A stretch of 64,000 nucleotides of DNA from Paenibacillus algorifonticola (GCF_000971975.1 NZ_LAQO01000003.1:111181-175180); one strand, 5' to 3'. Positions 1-9,182 are shown, numbered from the stretch's first letter. The notes: generated from the letters alone by a model not told the origin. Program-made: numbers and translations.

Positions 1-1
1 C

Positions 2-760
2 GGCCCGCTGTTCGGCATCTGGGTTACAGAGAACCAGTCGTACAGCGCTTTGTTTTTAATCGCCGTCTTCCTCTCTGCGGTAGCACTGATCCTGATGCTG
101 GGTGCAAAAATGCCTTTCCGGCCGCAAACGGGCGTTCGAAAAATCGAATTGTTCGAAAAATCGGTCTTGCCCATTGCGGCATCAGTCTTTTTTCTGTTTA
201 TCGCTTATGGCGGTATTACCACCTTTGTTCCGCTGTTCGCTAAGTCGATCCAGGTCAATTCCGGCGCGTTCTTTCTGGCCTTTGCTGCATCACTTGCGCT
301 CAGCCGTCCCATTTCAGGAAAACTTTCGGATCGGTACGGAGAGATTTTTGTCATTGTACCGGCCCTTGTCATTACAATTGGTGCCTTGATTGTGTTGAGC
401 CTCTCCACCGGTTTGATCGGTGTGCTTGCATCGGCGGTTCTATATGGAATCGGCTTCGGTTCCGCGCAGCCAGCTCTTCAAGCGGCAACAATACGTTTGG
501 CCCGTCCAGACCGAATAGGGGTTGCCAACGCCTCGATATCGACGGCTAATGATCTTGGCATCGGGCTAGGTGCGATCATGCTAGGCTGGGTCTCCCAGTC
601 CATGAGCTACCAGGCGTTGTTCACGGTCAGCGCCGTGTCAGTAGCGTTTTCCTTAATACTTTTCACATTTTTTGTGAAACGATTGTTGAAAAACAAAGAA
701 CCGCACCCTCTGAATACGGATCCACTTTCTTCGAAACAAGTTGACGCGGTTTCGCAATAA
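2..760 (+). CDS. MFS transporter, C-terminal part (5' end outside window)
   Basis: The reading frame is open from the first bases of the window, so this is the C-terminal two thirds of a longer protein; the ATG at 50 is internal. The visible part has about seven hydrophobic helices and the MFS loop motif around residues 105-115 (SRPISGKLSDRYGE, the GxLaDrxGrr-type cytoplasmic loop). It ends in a short charged tail. The family exports small molecules by proton antiport in the cytoplasmic membrane. The substrate cannot be told. The gene is followed by a hairpin at 920-956. Confidence 0.88.
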   Translation, partial: GPLFGIWVTENQSYSALFLIAVFLSAVALILMLGAKMPFRPQTGVRKIELFEKSVLPIAASVFFLFIAYGGITTFVPLFAKSIQVNSGAFFLAFAASLALSRPISGKLSDRYGEIFVIVPALVITIGALIVLSLSTGLIGVLASAVLYGIGFGSAQPALQAATIRLARPDRIGVANASISTANDLGIGLGAIMLGWVSQSMSYQALFTVSAVSVAFSLILFTFFVKRLLKNKEPHPLNTDPLSSKQVDAVSQ

Positions 761-1084
761 GCTCGGGCAGTTGAAAGTGAGGAACAATTAATTGGATATG
801 CAAATCGGGATGAAATGGTGCTCGATACGAAGGTTAATGGGCGTATACAGGTCCAAACGGTGCCGGAATTCTAGAAAGGCAAATTCACCGCTGGGATTAC
901 AATACGCCTATCGAAGAGTCCGCCAATATCCTGGCCATGAAGCTGGATATTGGCGGTCTTCCTAAATATTTTCAATAAGCCTTAACGATCTCTCCATTGT
1001 GGCCATTAACCGATGGCGAATCGATTCGTAAGTAAACTCATTTTCAGCACTCCGTTTCGATTTTTCTCATATAATCAAGAAATG
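761..1084. other. Intergenic region with convergent hairpin
   Basis: About 320 bases between the MFS gene and the convergent dehydrogenase. A frame ending at 983 reads through the hairpin but has no start or ribosome site. Apart from the hairpin I see no gene. Confidence 0.5.
920..975 (+). terminator. Probable terminator after the MFS gene
   Basis: Perfect 12-bp inverted repeat (CCGCCAATATCC at 920-931, GGATATTGGCGG at 945-956) with a 13-nt loop, followed by a T/A-rich stretch ending TATTTT. The U-tract is imperfect, so efficiency is uncertain. Confidence 0.55.
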
Positions 1085-2104
1085 TTATGTTAAATCTACA
1101 ACCACTTTAACGGTTCCTTTTGCGTCAATGGCTTTATTAAAGGCTTCCTGAACATCATCAAGCTTATATACCTGCGTTATAAGGGTGGACAGCTCACTTT
1201 TAAAACTTGTAAGATGCTCTACAACCTTGGAAAAATCTTCGTGAGTATATCCGCTGGAACCTTTAACTTGTACTTCTTTTGACATGACCTGCTGCAGGCT
1301 GATCGGCACCTCGGTTTTATAAACCGCAATAATTGAAATTCTGGCTTTAGGTTTAACGATTTTCATTATATTTTCAAACAAAACCGGAGCACCCGCCGCA
1401 TCTATAAATACATCTACGTCGGGGACTTCAATACCGTAAACGTTCACAGTGCCAAAATGTTCAGCCAATCCCTCCTCAAGTGTCGTTTCAGCTGTGTTTA
1501 CGGTTAAAGCCCCTAATCCGGCAGCTTTTGATAATCTCCATTCGTCAATGTCGACCACACAGACGTTTTTCATGCCTTCAGCAATCAGACTGGCAGCAGC
1601 GAGAAGACCGATAGGACCTCCGCCCATAACGACAATACGATCTTCAGGCTGCGGGTTTGCGCTGAAAGCCCCATGTCGTCCGACGCTCATTGGTTCGATC
1701 AGTGAAGCTACCTCTACAGGAACACTTTTATCTATTACATATAGGTTATGGTTAAGTTCAGCCTCTTCGACTAAGACATACTGGGAAAATCCGGAACATT
1801 CCAGGGATTTGCGTCTCCCGACTTTTTTTGCTGTAATGGGATTAATACCTACACGCATCCCAATTTCGATCTGGGAAGAAACTTCAGAACCTATTTCTAC
1901 AACATCGCCAACCATTTCATGTCCAAATTCTGAACCAAGGCTGATTCCCATATTCCCTGCACCGACTTTGACGATATTAATATCTGTACCACATATCCCG
2001 CCGCGCAAATTTCTTACGAGTACATCTTTTGGACCCACAACAGGAATAGATTTTTCTTCAACGCGAATGTCATTCTTACCATAATAAATGGCTGCCTTCA
2101 TCAT
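1085..2104 (-). CDS. Zinc-dependent medium-chain alcohol/polyol dehydrogenase
   Basis: 339-residue MDR-superfamily NAD(P)-dependent dehydrogenase related to butanediol, sorbitol and threonine dehydrogenases. The N-terminal GroES-like domain has the catalytic zinc ligands Cys (GGICGTD, about residue 38) and His-Glu (FGHEMVGD, about 61). The Rossmann domain has GGGPIGLLAA near 160-170. The four-cysteine loop that binds the structural zinc in many relatives is missing: the segment after NPITAKK has a single Cys. The start ATG at 2104 is preceded by a purine-rich site (AAGGAGTGAAGTTAA). It stands alone, divergent from a two-component system. The substrate is unknown. Confidence 0.85.
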   Translation of the reverse strand: MMKAAIYYGKNDIRVEEKSIPVVGPKDVLVRNLRGGICGTDINIVKVGAGNMGISLGSEFGHEMVGDVVEIGSEVSSQIEIGMRVGINPITAKKVGRRKSLECSGFSQYVLVEEAELNHNLYVIDKSVPVEVASLIEPMSVGRHGAFSANPQPEDRIVVMGGGPIGLLAAASLIAEGMKNVCVVDIDEWRLSKAAGLGALTVNTAETTLEEGLAEHFGTVNVYGIEVPDVDVFIDAAGAPVLFENIMKIVKPKARISIIAVYKTEVPISLQQVMSKEVQVKGSSGYTHEDFSKVVEHLTSFKSELSTLITQVYKLDDVQEAFNKAIDAKGTVKVVVDLT

Positions 2105-2175
2105 TTAACTTCACTCCTTATGAATGATTATCGTTCCCCCGCATATGTTTTTCTCATCTGTTAGGTAATAATAGG

Positions 2176-2375
2176 ATTACACTATTTACACTTAACAGTT
2201 GTAAGGAGCGATTGAATGACCTAATCATGCAATAGGAATGTTTCAAAGTTGTTAAAATAATGTTTGTGAGATATTAATCAAGAAAACAACGACGATTCAT
2301 GCAGCATGTAACCATGTTTCTCGACTTTGCTTAAACAATTTTTTAACATCTGCCTATTAGAATTACACTATTCAC
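2176..2375. repeat. Two direct copies of ATTACACTATTYAC upstream of the two-component operon
   Basis: ATTACACTATTTAC at 2176-2189 and ATTACACTATTCAC at 2362-2375 differ at one base and lie on the same strand in the region between the dehydrogenase and the response regulator. Direct repeats near a promoter are a common arrangement for OmpR-type regulators, so these may be binding sites, but nothing else shows it. Confidence 0.35.
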
Positions 2376-2392
2376 TCAGAGAGGATGTTTTT

Positions 2393-3064
2393 ATGATCCA
2401 TATACTTGTTGTAGAGGACGATACAAAGCTTAATCAAATCATTTGCACCTTTCTGTCCAAAAATGGATACAACGCCAAAGGATGCCTGAACCCGCGTGAG
2501 GCATATGATTTGATGTATAACCATATCTATGACCTTCTCATTTCCGATGTCATGATGCCGGAGATCGACGGTTTTGAATTTGCAGAGACCGTAAGGGGGA
2601 TAAATAAGACAATCCCCATTCTTTTTATTACTGCCCGTGACGATATATCCTCAAAACAAAAAGGGTTCCTTGCAGGCATTGACGATTACATGGTTAAACC
2701 GGTTGATATGGACGAACTGGTCCTGCGAGTGGGTGCTCTGCTTCGAAGGGCGAATATTGCCCATGAAAAAAAATTGAGGGTAGGAAGCCTGTTGATGGAT
2801 GCAGACGATATGACCACAACGGTAGACGGCAAGGAGGTTCCAGTGACGGTCCGGGAATTCAACATACTCTACAAATTGCTTTCCTATCCCAAACATACCT
2901 TTTCACGTGCCCAGCTTATGGATGAGTTTTGGGGCCTTGAAAGCCAAACCAGCCTGCGTGCCGTGGACGTATATATCGTCAAGCTTCGGGAGAAGTTTTC
3001 CTGCTGTGAAGATTTCAAAATCATGACGGTGCATGGACTAGGCTATAAGGCAGTGCTGCAATGA
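2393..3064 (+). CDS. OmpR-family response regulator
   Basis: 223-residue two-domain regulator. The receiver domain (about 1-115) has the acidic pair (VVEDD), phospho-acceptor Asp in ISDVMMPEIDGFE, Thr in FITARDD and Lys in MVKPVDMDEL. A winged-helix DNA-binding domain (about 125-223) ends in the usual VHGLGYKAV. I place the start at ATG 2393, not at the longer frame opening at 2327, because GAGAGGA lies at the right distance and the receiver begins at once. The next gene, a histidine kinase, overlaps by 4 bases (ATGA), so the two are co-translated. It acts in the cytoplasm on unknown promoters. Confidence 0.93.
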   Translation: MIHILVVEDDTKLNQIICTFLSKNGYNAKGCLNPREAYDLMYNHIYDLLISDVMMPEIDGFEFAETVRGINKTIPILFITARDDISSKQKGFLAGIDDYMVKPVDMDELVLRVGALLRRANIAHEKKLRVGSLLMDADDMTTTVDGKEVPVTVREFNILYKLLSYPKHTFSRAQLMDEFWGLESQTSLRAVDVYIVKLREKFSCCEDFKIMTVHGLGYKAVLQ

Positions 3065-4128
3065 ACAAGAATCAGAAACAGGATGTGAGAATTAAGTCAC
3101 CGCTCTTTTCATGGAAAGAGTTTTTAGGCACTTATTTTTTGTTGTCTACGCTGACTGCGGGACAAGCACTAATCTATAATGCTTATCTGCCGATAGAATA
3201 CGTTCCGTGGCCATACATTTTCGGGATATCGGGATATTGGATCATCGTTAGCCTCATTTTTTGCCTGGTTACCGCACGACAAAAGTACAAAGCCTTTGAT
3301 AGACCCATGCGAAAACTCAGCGAGGCGGCGAAGCAGGTAGCAGAGGGCGACTTTTCGGTCTATCTCGAACCCATCCACAGATCGGACAAGAAGAACTATG
3401 TAGATGTGATGTTCGAGGATTTCAACAAAATGGTAGAGGAATTGAACAGCATTGAAACGCTGAAAAATGACTTCATTTCCAATGTGTCCCATGAAATCAA
3501 GACACCACTGTCTGTCATTCACGGTTACGCCATGGCACTGCAACAGGATGATTTGCCGCCGGAACTTCGGAAGGATTATACGGATACAATCATTTCTTCC
3601 ACGAATAAGCTGGCAACGCTGGTAGTCAACATACTTAAGCTGAATAAATTGGAGAATCAGGAGATTCTCCCTGTTGCCGAGCCCTACGATTTGTGCAGGC
3701 AGCTGTGCGATTGCGCACTTTATTTTGAAAACGCATGGGAAGAAAAAAATATTGAACTTAGGGTGGATATAGAGGATCGTGCCATCATTCACGCTGAAGA
3801 GAGCATGCTGGAGATCGTATGGCATAACCTCTTCTCCAATGCTCTAAAATTCACATCTCCCGGAGGAACAATCACCCTAAAGCAGATATCGGATGAAGAT
3901 ACGATTACCGTCATGGTATCAGATACGGGCTGTGGGATGGACGATGAAACGATGAAACATATTTTTGATAAATTTTATCAAGGCGATCCTTCCCATCATG
4001 CAGAGGGGAACGGCCTTGGTCTTGCGCTTTCGCTCCGCGTAATTGAATTGGTAGGCGGCGTCATTTCCGTTAAGAGTAAGCCACGGGAGGGCACGACATT
4101 TACAGTCAAATTAAAAGTTGAAAAGTGA
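3061..4128 (+). CDS. Membrane sensor histidine kinase
   Basis: 355 residues. Two membrane helices near 20-40 and 55-75 enclose a short extracytoplasmic loop, so this is an intramembrane or small-loop sensor. A HAMP-like linker (about 80-135) leads to the HisKA H-box SNVSHEIKTPLSVI, with the phosphorylated His near 150. The ATPase domain has the N-box (WHNLFSNALKF), G1 (DTGCGMD), F-box and G2 (GNGLGLAL). All catalytic motifs are intact. It is the cognate kinase of the overlapping upstream regulator. The stimulus is unknown; VanS or cell-envelope stress kinases are the closest in general build. Confidence 0.92.
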   Translation: MNKNQKQDVRIKSPLFSWKEFLGTYFLLSTLTAGQALIYNAYLPIEYVPWPYIFGISGYWIIVSLIFCLVTARQKYKAFDRPMRKLSEAAKQVAEGDFSVYLEPIHRSDKKNYVDVMFEDFNKMVEELNSIETLKNDFISNVSHEIKTPLSVIHGYAMALQQDDLPPELRKDYTDTIISSTNKLATLVVNILKLNKLENQEILPVAEPYDLCRQLCDCALYFENAWEEKNIELRVDIEDRAIIHAEESMLEIVWHNLFSNALKFTSPGGTITLKQISDEDTITVMVSDTGCGMDDETMKHIFDKFYQGDPSHHAEGNGLGLALSLRVIELVGGVISVKSKPREGTTFTVKLKVEK

Positions 4129-4143
4129 TCGATACGCAGCAGG

Positions 4144-4190
4144 GCAGCCTGGATTCGAAACCATCGAATTCAGGCTGCTTATTTTATTTA
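4144..4190 (+). terminator. Terminator after the two-component operon
   Basis: 14-bp inverted repeat (GCAGCCTGGATTCG at 4144-4157 and CGAATTCAGGCTGC at 4165-4178, one G-T mismatch), 7-nt loop, then TTATTTTATTTA. Confidence 0.8.
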
Positions 4191-4303
4191 GTGGGAGGAT
4201 ATTAATATTTCTCAAACAATTCATAAGCAAAGTATAAACAATTGACCGATAGGATAGGAACATCGAATGAAGGAAAAACACTTGAAGGAGTGATGGAGAG
4301 ATC

Positions 4304-4837
4304 ATGAGTGTAATTACAAAAAATGAGAAAAACTTTGTAGGCTATGAGTACAAAGACGTTACGGTAAAACACGATTCAAAGTCGGTGTATGCCGATGGCT
4401 ATACCCATTTTGGCTGGACGCTGGAAGGCACTTCAAATTCTTTTCAGAATGTTGGCTCCGTGAGCATGAAGTTCAAGCGTAATCGCAAGATCCGCAATAA
4501 AGCCGAACTGACCCGTCTTCAGCGACAGTTTGAAGCCTGTGTGACGGAAATCGAAACGTTGGAACGTTCCAAGATTATGGCTGCTTCTGTCGCTGCCTAT
4601 GTGATCGGTATTGTCGGAACCGCATTCATGGCTGGCTCCGTGTTTGCTTATCTTTCTAACATGCTGTCTCTTTCTGTCATTTTGGCCATTCCCGGCTTCG
4701 CAGGCTGGATCATCCCGTATTTTTGCTTCCGCGGTATCCTCAAGAAAAAAACGGACAAGGTAGCGCCTTTCATTGATAAGAAGTATGACGAAATCTACGA
4801 GGTGTGCGAAAAGGCCAATGGTCTGCTGGCTAAGTAA
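4304..4837 (+). CDS. Hypothetical membrane protein downstream of the two-component system
   Basis: 177 residues of unrecognised family. The first 75 or so are soluble and polar. Then come two hydrophobic segments (about 95-120 and 125-145) ending in the aromatic-rich PYFCFRG, and a charged C-terminal tail with Lys/Glu/Tyr that may be helical. The start ATG at 4304 follows AAGGAGTGATGGAGAGATC. It lies 175 bases past the kinase and after its terminator, so it probably has its own promoter. A target of the upstream regulator is possible but not shown. Confidence 0.7.
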   Translation: MSVITKNEKNFVGYEYKDVTVKHDSKSVYADGYTHFGWTLEGTSNSFQNVGSVSMKFKRNRKIRNKAELTRLQRQFEACVTEIETLERSKIMAASVAAYVIGIVGTAFMAGSVFAYLSNMLSLSVILAIPGFAGWIIPYFCFRGILKKKTDKVAPFIDKKYDEIYEVCEKANGLLAK

Positions 4838-4867
4838 AACGTATGACTTGTCGAAAGGAAGATATAT

Positions 4868-4969
4868 ATTAAGGAAATATTTGGGATCTCAGTGTTTATA
4901 AGCGTGGCGGTGTTTTTCTTTGTCTTCTGGGTGGTTCCTATCTGCTTGTTTGTCTGCGTATGTATGTAG
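4868..4969 (+). CDS. Possible 33-residue hydrophobic peptide with ATT or GTG start
   Basis: Just after the hypothetical membrane protein, GAAAGGAAG is followed by an open frame beginning ATT at 4868 (or GTG at 4892) that encodes one very hydrophobic segment and ends at TAG 4967-4969. A one-frame shift near the stop would extend it by about a dozen residues (VVGDAFIYGGYIV). It may be a small membrane protein or the wreck of one. Both the unusual start and the identity are uncertain. Confidence 0.3.
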   Translation: MKEIFGISVFISVAVFFFVFWVVPICLFVCVCM

Positions 4970-5130
4970 TCGGAGACGCCTTCATTTATGGAGGCTACAT
5001 TGTATAGGGCAAGAAACGAAAATGGGGGGTATTAAGATAGCAATGTGTTATTTATTTCTGCTTAATATCTGTTTAATCATTATAAAAATCATCAAACAGC
5101 AATTTACGTGTCGTTGAGGGGGAACAAACA

Positions 5131-6582
5131 ATGAATAACAGCTTTTTTAAAACGAACACAGAAAAAGTAAACAAAATAATCGTCACTATTTTATGGCTTA
5201 CTTTGTTATCATTCTGTTTCTTCATTGGCAGCGATCAGGTGAAAACCGAAGTTGTATTCTCGCTGTTACTGGAGCTTGTCACCGCTACCTGGCTGATTTA
5301 CAAAAAGAAGTCTCCGATTATGATAATGGTCATTTTGATGATCGCCATTTTAAGCTGTACCACCCCGTACGTCGAATCACCCGGTGCGGGCATGCTCATT
5401 ATGGTCGTTCTCTGTGTGGTTTCGCTGTATATGAATAGGGTCCTGTTATACGGATTTGGAAGTTTATATAATATATCGTATATTGTGATTTATTATTCGA
5501 CGCATCAACAATTCGATACGACCTTTTTTATGACGATAGGTTTTATAGAACTGACGATTGTGGCTTTATATTTTGTGTGCAAACGAGGAACCGATTTGAT
5601 CCATGTAGCCCTTCAGAAAGAAGCGGAAGCCCGAGAGCTCGTGGGAGCGCTGGATAATATGGTGGGTGTTATTCGCGAGAACACATCCATGTTAAATACT
5701 GATATTGCCAGCTGCAATAACGATATCGGTGCCTTAAAGAATATGAGCAATACGATAACGGCGAACATACAGGAAGTGACGGAAGGGATTCGCGATCAAT
5801 CCGGAAGCATTACTCATATCAGTGAAATGATGAACAATGCCGATGGGCAAATGTTCGAGATCAATCAAATGTCACACAACCTCGCCGACATCTCGGAAAA
5901 AAACGGTCAGGTCGTTCGCCAAAGCTCGGATCGAATTGTCCAAATGGGCAAACAAATGACTATCATCCATTCAACAGTAACAGATTCATTGGCCACCGTT
6001 CAGGAATTGAACAAAAGCATGGATGATGTCAATACCTTTCTGTCGGCCATAAACCAAATTTCCGATCAGACCAATCTTCTGGCCCTAAATGCTAATATTG
6101 AAGCAGCAAGAGCGGGGGAAGCGGGAGCGGGATTTGCTGTCGTGGCGAATGAAGTCAAGAAGCTGGCACAGGAATGCTCGAATACGGTCAAACAAATTGA
6201 CGAAATTATTCATACTATCAAAGGTAAAACACAGCTTGTGGTTGAAAAGGCGAACAACGGTAGCGCAGCGGTTAAAGAAGGGGAAGCGATCACTAGTCAA
6301 GTGCTTGAAAGCTTTGATAACATCAAGTCTACTTTTCAACATATTGATCAATACATAGCTAAGGAATTGGATATGACTGATCAGATGAGTCTTATCTTTA
6401 CTCGAGTTCGAAAACAAGTTGATCATATTTCCGATATCTCTCAAAAGCATGCAGCAGCAACAGAAGGAGTGCTGACGACAACACAAGAACAGGAGAACAA
6501 TATCGATATGATTTACGAATTTGTCGGCAAAATTAACAACTCTAGTATCCGGCTTCAAGAACTGATTGAGAAAAATACTTAA
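5131..6582 (+). CDS. Membrane methyl-accepting chemotaxis protein
   Basis: 483 residues. The N-terminal 155 residues form about six closely packed membrane helices with almost no extracellular loop, so the usual ligand-binding domain is missing and sensing is probably within the membrane. The rest is a long coiled-coil signalling domain. Its hairpin tip is the highly conserved stretch around residues 308-345 (NQISDQTNLLALNANIEAAR ... GFAVVANEVKKLA). The start ATG 5131 follows GAGGGGGAA. No CheW-binding pentapeptide at the C-terminus is evident, and no chemotaxis gene is adjacent. It signals to CheA/CheW arrays encoded elsewhere. Confidence 0.92.
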   Translation: MNNSFFKTNTEKVNKIIVTILWLTLLSFCFFIGSDQVKTEVVFSLLLELVTATWLIYKKKSPIMIMVILMIAILSCTTPYVESPGAGMLIMVVLCVVSLYMNRVLLYGFGSLYNISYIVIYYSTHQQFDTTFFMTIGFIELTIVALYFVCKRGTDLIHVALQKEAEARELVGALDNMVGVIRENTSMLNTDIASCNNDIGALKNMSNTITANIQEVTEGIRDQSGSITHISEMMNNADGQMFEINQMSHNLADISEKNGQVVRQSSDRIVQMGKQMTIIHSTVTDSLATVQELNKSMDDVNTFLSAINQISDQTNLLALNANIEAARAGEAGAGFAVVANEVKKLAQECSNTVKQIDEIIHTIKGKTQLVVEKANNGSAAVKEGEAITSQVLESFDNIKSTFQHIDQYIAKELDMTDQMSLIFTRVRKQVDHISDISQKHAAATEGVLTTTQEQENNIDMIYEFVGKINNSSIRLQELIEKNT

Positions 6583-6642
6583 CGGAAGATTCTATTTGTT
6601 TAATTCACTGCCTTCACTTCCCATCCTTCATCATGACCTATG

Positions 6643-6672
6643 TTGACAAGAGGAGAGTTCTCCGTTTAATAT
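6643..6672 (+). promoter_or_regulatory. Promoter/operator cassette, copy 1, upstream of the P450 operon
   Basis: A near-ideal promoter: TTGACA 6643-6648, 18-bp spacer, TAATAT 6667-6672. The spacer holds the inverted repeat GGAGAGTTCTCC. From 6659 to about 6715 the sequence is very similar to 9981-10040 beside the TetR gene, including TTCTCCGYTTAATATCAAG and a following imperfect palindrome around CCACTTAAT. I infer that the TetR regulator at 9333-9932 binds both copies. Confidence 0.7.
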
Positions 6673-6728
6673 CAAGAAGAGATTAAATGGAAAGTTATCC
6701 ACTTAATCTCAATAAAAAGGAGAGGAAT

Positions 6729-6839
6729 GTGCGTAGCGAGAGCCGGAAGCGACCCGTAATTTTTGTCCAAGCCCATGGGATCGATATGTTGATTATCAGC
6801 GGTATCATATTGCTGGAGATAGGCGCAGCTGAGATTTAG
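6729..6839 (+). CDS. Possible 36-residue small protein or leader peptide
   Basis: GTG at 6729 lies 6 bases after a strong AAGGAG site directly behind the copy 1 promoter; the frame closes at TAG 6837-6839. It encodes a basic N-terminus followed by a hydrophobic stretch (MLIISGIILLEIG). It could be a small membrane protein, a leader peptide for the P450 operon, or the start of a decayed gene. I do not recognise it. Confidence 0.4.
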   Translation: MRSESRKRPVIFVQAHGIDMLIISGIILLEIGAAEI

Positions 6840-6889
6840 ATGCTGCCTATGTTCTGGAAAGAGTAATCAGTAGCGAAAGGATGGTTGTT

Positions 6890-8152
6890 ATGAATAATTC
6901 AGATAAAAACGTATCAGAAAAGGCAGCTGTTAGCCTATTTAGTAGTGACGGTGGTGAAAATCCATTTCCGCTTTTCGGGCAGCTGCGTGAAACGGGAGCT
7001 GTTATTCCTATAACTATACCGATGGGTGGAACAGATCGCCAACAATGGGTGGTCACTCGAATGGAAGAAGTGTCTCAGGTACTCAAAGATCATGTCCTCT
7101 TCACTGTAGACTCAGCATCTATCGATAGCAGCAACGATTTTGAAAAAGCTTTTGTAGGCAACACGGATCCATCTGCTCCCACTACCTTCTTTACCGGAAA
7201 ATCGATGCTCTCTGTCGATGAGCCTGATCATCGGCGGTTGCGCAGGCTGGTCTCCAAAGCCTTCACGCCCAAATATATGGAAAGCCTTCGTCCGCGTGTG
7301 CAGAAAATTGCTGATGAACTGCTTGATAAGGTGCAAGATCTAGGTGAGATGGATCTTGTCAAAGATTACGCCTATCCTTTACCAATTAATGTAATATCCG
7401 ATATGCTTGGGATACCTCAAGTAGACCGCTCGCAGATCCATGACTGGTCTGAAGCTATCTCGCACGGTCTGGGTCTTGGAGTGCGAGCACCGGGAGTCGA
7501 GGAGCACTTGCGAGCTTTCGGTGAATACACCGCACAACTTGTAGCTGAAAAACGCAAGCATCCGGCGGATGACTTGATCAGCCAGTTAATCGCCATCGAA
7601 GAAGAGGGGGATAAGCTGAGTCAACCAGAGCTGCTTTCAATGATTACACTATTGATCTTTGCCGGCCATGAGACTACTTCTAACCTGATTGCTACTGGGA
7701 CATTGATGTTGTTTGATCATCCGGAGCAACTGGAGAAGCTCAAATCTGATCTCAGTCTGACTCCTTCGGCTTTCGAAGAACTGCTTCGCTTTAATGGACC
7801 AGCTACTATCTCGGGACCTCGATATGCTACTCAAGATACTGTACTCGCTGGTCAGCAGATTAAAAAGGGAGATATGCTCATTCCCCTATTAAAATCAGCA
7901 AATCGGGATGAACGCCATTTTGAACAATCAGAAGAACTCGATATAACTCGTACAATTAATCGTCATCTTGCTTTCGGTCATGGCATCCATTCATGTTTGG
8001 GCGCACCATTGGCTCGCGTGGAGGGAGACATTGCGTTTAAGACCCTGCTCAGACGTATGCCCAACTTGCGACTCAGCATTCCTCGGGAAAATATCATCTG
8101 GAATTTCGCGCTGAGTTCACAGAGTTTAGCTGCCTTACCAGTCGCTTTTTAG
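6890..8152 (+). CDS. Cytochrome P450 (bacterial class I type)
   Basis: 420-residue soluble haem monooxygenase. The I-helix oxygen-activation motif AGHETTSN lies near residue 255, the ExxR motif is FEELLR near 295, and the haem-binding loop is FGHGIHSCLGAPLAR near 365, with Cys as axial ligand. All landmarks of the CYP107-like family are present and the length is normal. I prefer ATG 6890 to 6881 because AAAGG lies 9 bases upstream. No ferredoxin or reductase gene is adjacent, so electrons must come from elsewhere. The next gene is a hydrolase on the same strand, which suggests a small oxidative-detoxification or tailoring operon. The substrate is unknown. Confidence 0.95.
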   Translation: MNNSDKNVSEKAAVSLFSSDGGENPFPLFGQLRETGAVIPITIPMGGTDRQQWVVTRMEEVSQVLKDHVLFTVDSASIDSSNDFEKAFVGNTDPSAPTTFFTGKSMLSVDEPDHRRLRRLVSKAFTPKYMESLRPRVQKIADELLDKVQDLGEMDLVKDYAYPLPINVISDMLGIPQVDRSQIHDWSEAISHGLGLGVRAPGVEEHLRAFGEYTAQLVAEKRKHPADDLISQLIAIEEEGDKLSQPELLSMITLLIFAGHETTSNLIATGTLMLFDHPEQLEKLKSDLSLTPSAFEELLRFNGPATISGPRYATQDTVLAGQQIKKGDMLIPLLKSANRDERHFEQSEELDITRTINRHLAFGHGIHSCLGAPLARVEGDIAFKTLLRRMPNLRLSIPRENIIWNFALSSQSLAALPVAF

Positions 8153-8215
8153 AGGGAAGACTGCATAATTAACAAGAGGAGAATCACTATAGAAAGAAAA
8201 ATGGAGAGATAAACA

Positions 8216-9112
8216 ATGGATAGAAAACAGCAGCTTGAAATGGCACAAAAATTGCGTGAAAATGTCGTTGGCACGGGTTCTGCACTCCAGCCGAGTTCAA
8301 GCTTCCCTATACAAAGGCAAGAGGTCATCGTTCCTACCACTGCTGGTGATACTCGTGTCCTGATATATACACCGGAGTCTATTTTGTATGGCCCTCTACC
8401 TGTATACATCAATATGCATGGGGGCGGTTTTATCTTCGGAAAAGCAGAAATGGATGATCCCTGGTGTCGACTGATCGCCCATCGTGCCGGTTGTATCGTA
8501 GTAAATATTGATTATAGCCTTGCTCCTGAGCATAAGTTCCCGACCGCCGTTCATGAGTGTTATGACGTTGTAAAGTGGGTCCATGAGCATCCGGAACAAT
8601 TTTCAATTAACTCAGCGATCATAGCGATTGGAGGACATAGTGCGGGAGGCAATCTTGCTGCCGCTGTGTGCTTGTTAAATCAACAGCGTGGGAGCGAACT
8701 TCCGATTGTGTTTCAAATTATAGATTATGCACCGTTGGATTTAGTAACTGATCCTGCTTTAAAACCAAGCTTCGAGGAAGCGATCCCGGCGGAAATAGCA
8801 AAAAAGTTTAACTCCATGTATCTTGAGTCTTCTGAAGATGCTCGTAGCCCGCTTGCTTCGCCTATTTTTGCAGATTCACTTCATGCACTCCCGGAAACAT
8901 TAGTTATTACTGCTGAAAAAGATTCACTTGCTGCAGAAGGAAGAGAATATGCAGAAAAGTTAAAACAAAACGGTGTGAAGGTACTTCATAAACAGTATGA
9001 GGGAGCAACTCATGGATTCACTCATTATGGTGATTTAGCCGTCGCAGAAGAGGTCTGGCACCTCATGAGTGACAAGCTGAGAGAGGCTTTCTCAAATGCG
9101 CAAAAAGGTTAG
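8216..9112 (+). CDS. Alpha/beta hydrolase, hormone-sensitive-lipase-like esterase
   Basis: 298 residues of the HSL/BD-FAE family. The oxyanion-hole motif is MHGGGFIFG near residue 65, the nucleophile elbow GHSAGGN near 142, the acid Asp in EKDSLAAEG near 240, and His in ATHGF near 268. All catalytic parts are present and no signal peptide is seen, so it is a cytoplasmic carboxylesterase. It follows the P450 by 63 bases with its own GGAGAG site and probably shares its transcript. It is followed by a strong terminator. Confidence 0.92.
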   Translation: MDRKQQLEMAQKLRENVVGTGSALQPSSSFPIQRQEVIVPTTAGDTRVLIYTPESILYGPLPVYINMHGGGFIFGKAEMDDPWCRLIAHRAGCIVVNIDYSLAPEHKFPTAVHECYDVVKWVHEHPEQFSINSAIIAIGGHSAGGNLAAAVCLLNQQRGSELPIVFQIIDYAPLDLVTDPALKPSFEEAIPAEIAKKFNSMYLESSEDARSPLASPIFADSLHALPETLVITAEKDSLAAEGREYAEKLKQNGVKVLHKQYEGATHGFTHYGDLAVAEEVWHLMSDKLREAFSNAQKG

Positions 9113-9182
9113 GCAGTAGGGTCACAAAATAAAGCTTATATGCTAGAGCCCGAGCATAATTATCAGACGGCAAATCTGATGT

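Noticed and set aside
761..983. Frame reading through the hairpin after the MFS gene as a small protein
   Set aside because: No start codon with ribosome site, and the sequence is better explained by the 12-bp terminator stem.
3169..3825. Long minus-strand frame of 218 codons inside the histidine kinase
   Set aside because: It mirrors a gene with intact kinase motifs, has no ribosome site, and is a codon-bias shadow.
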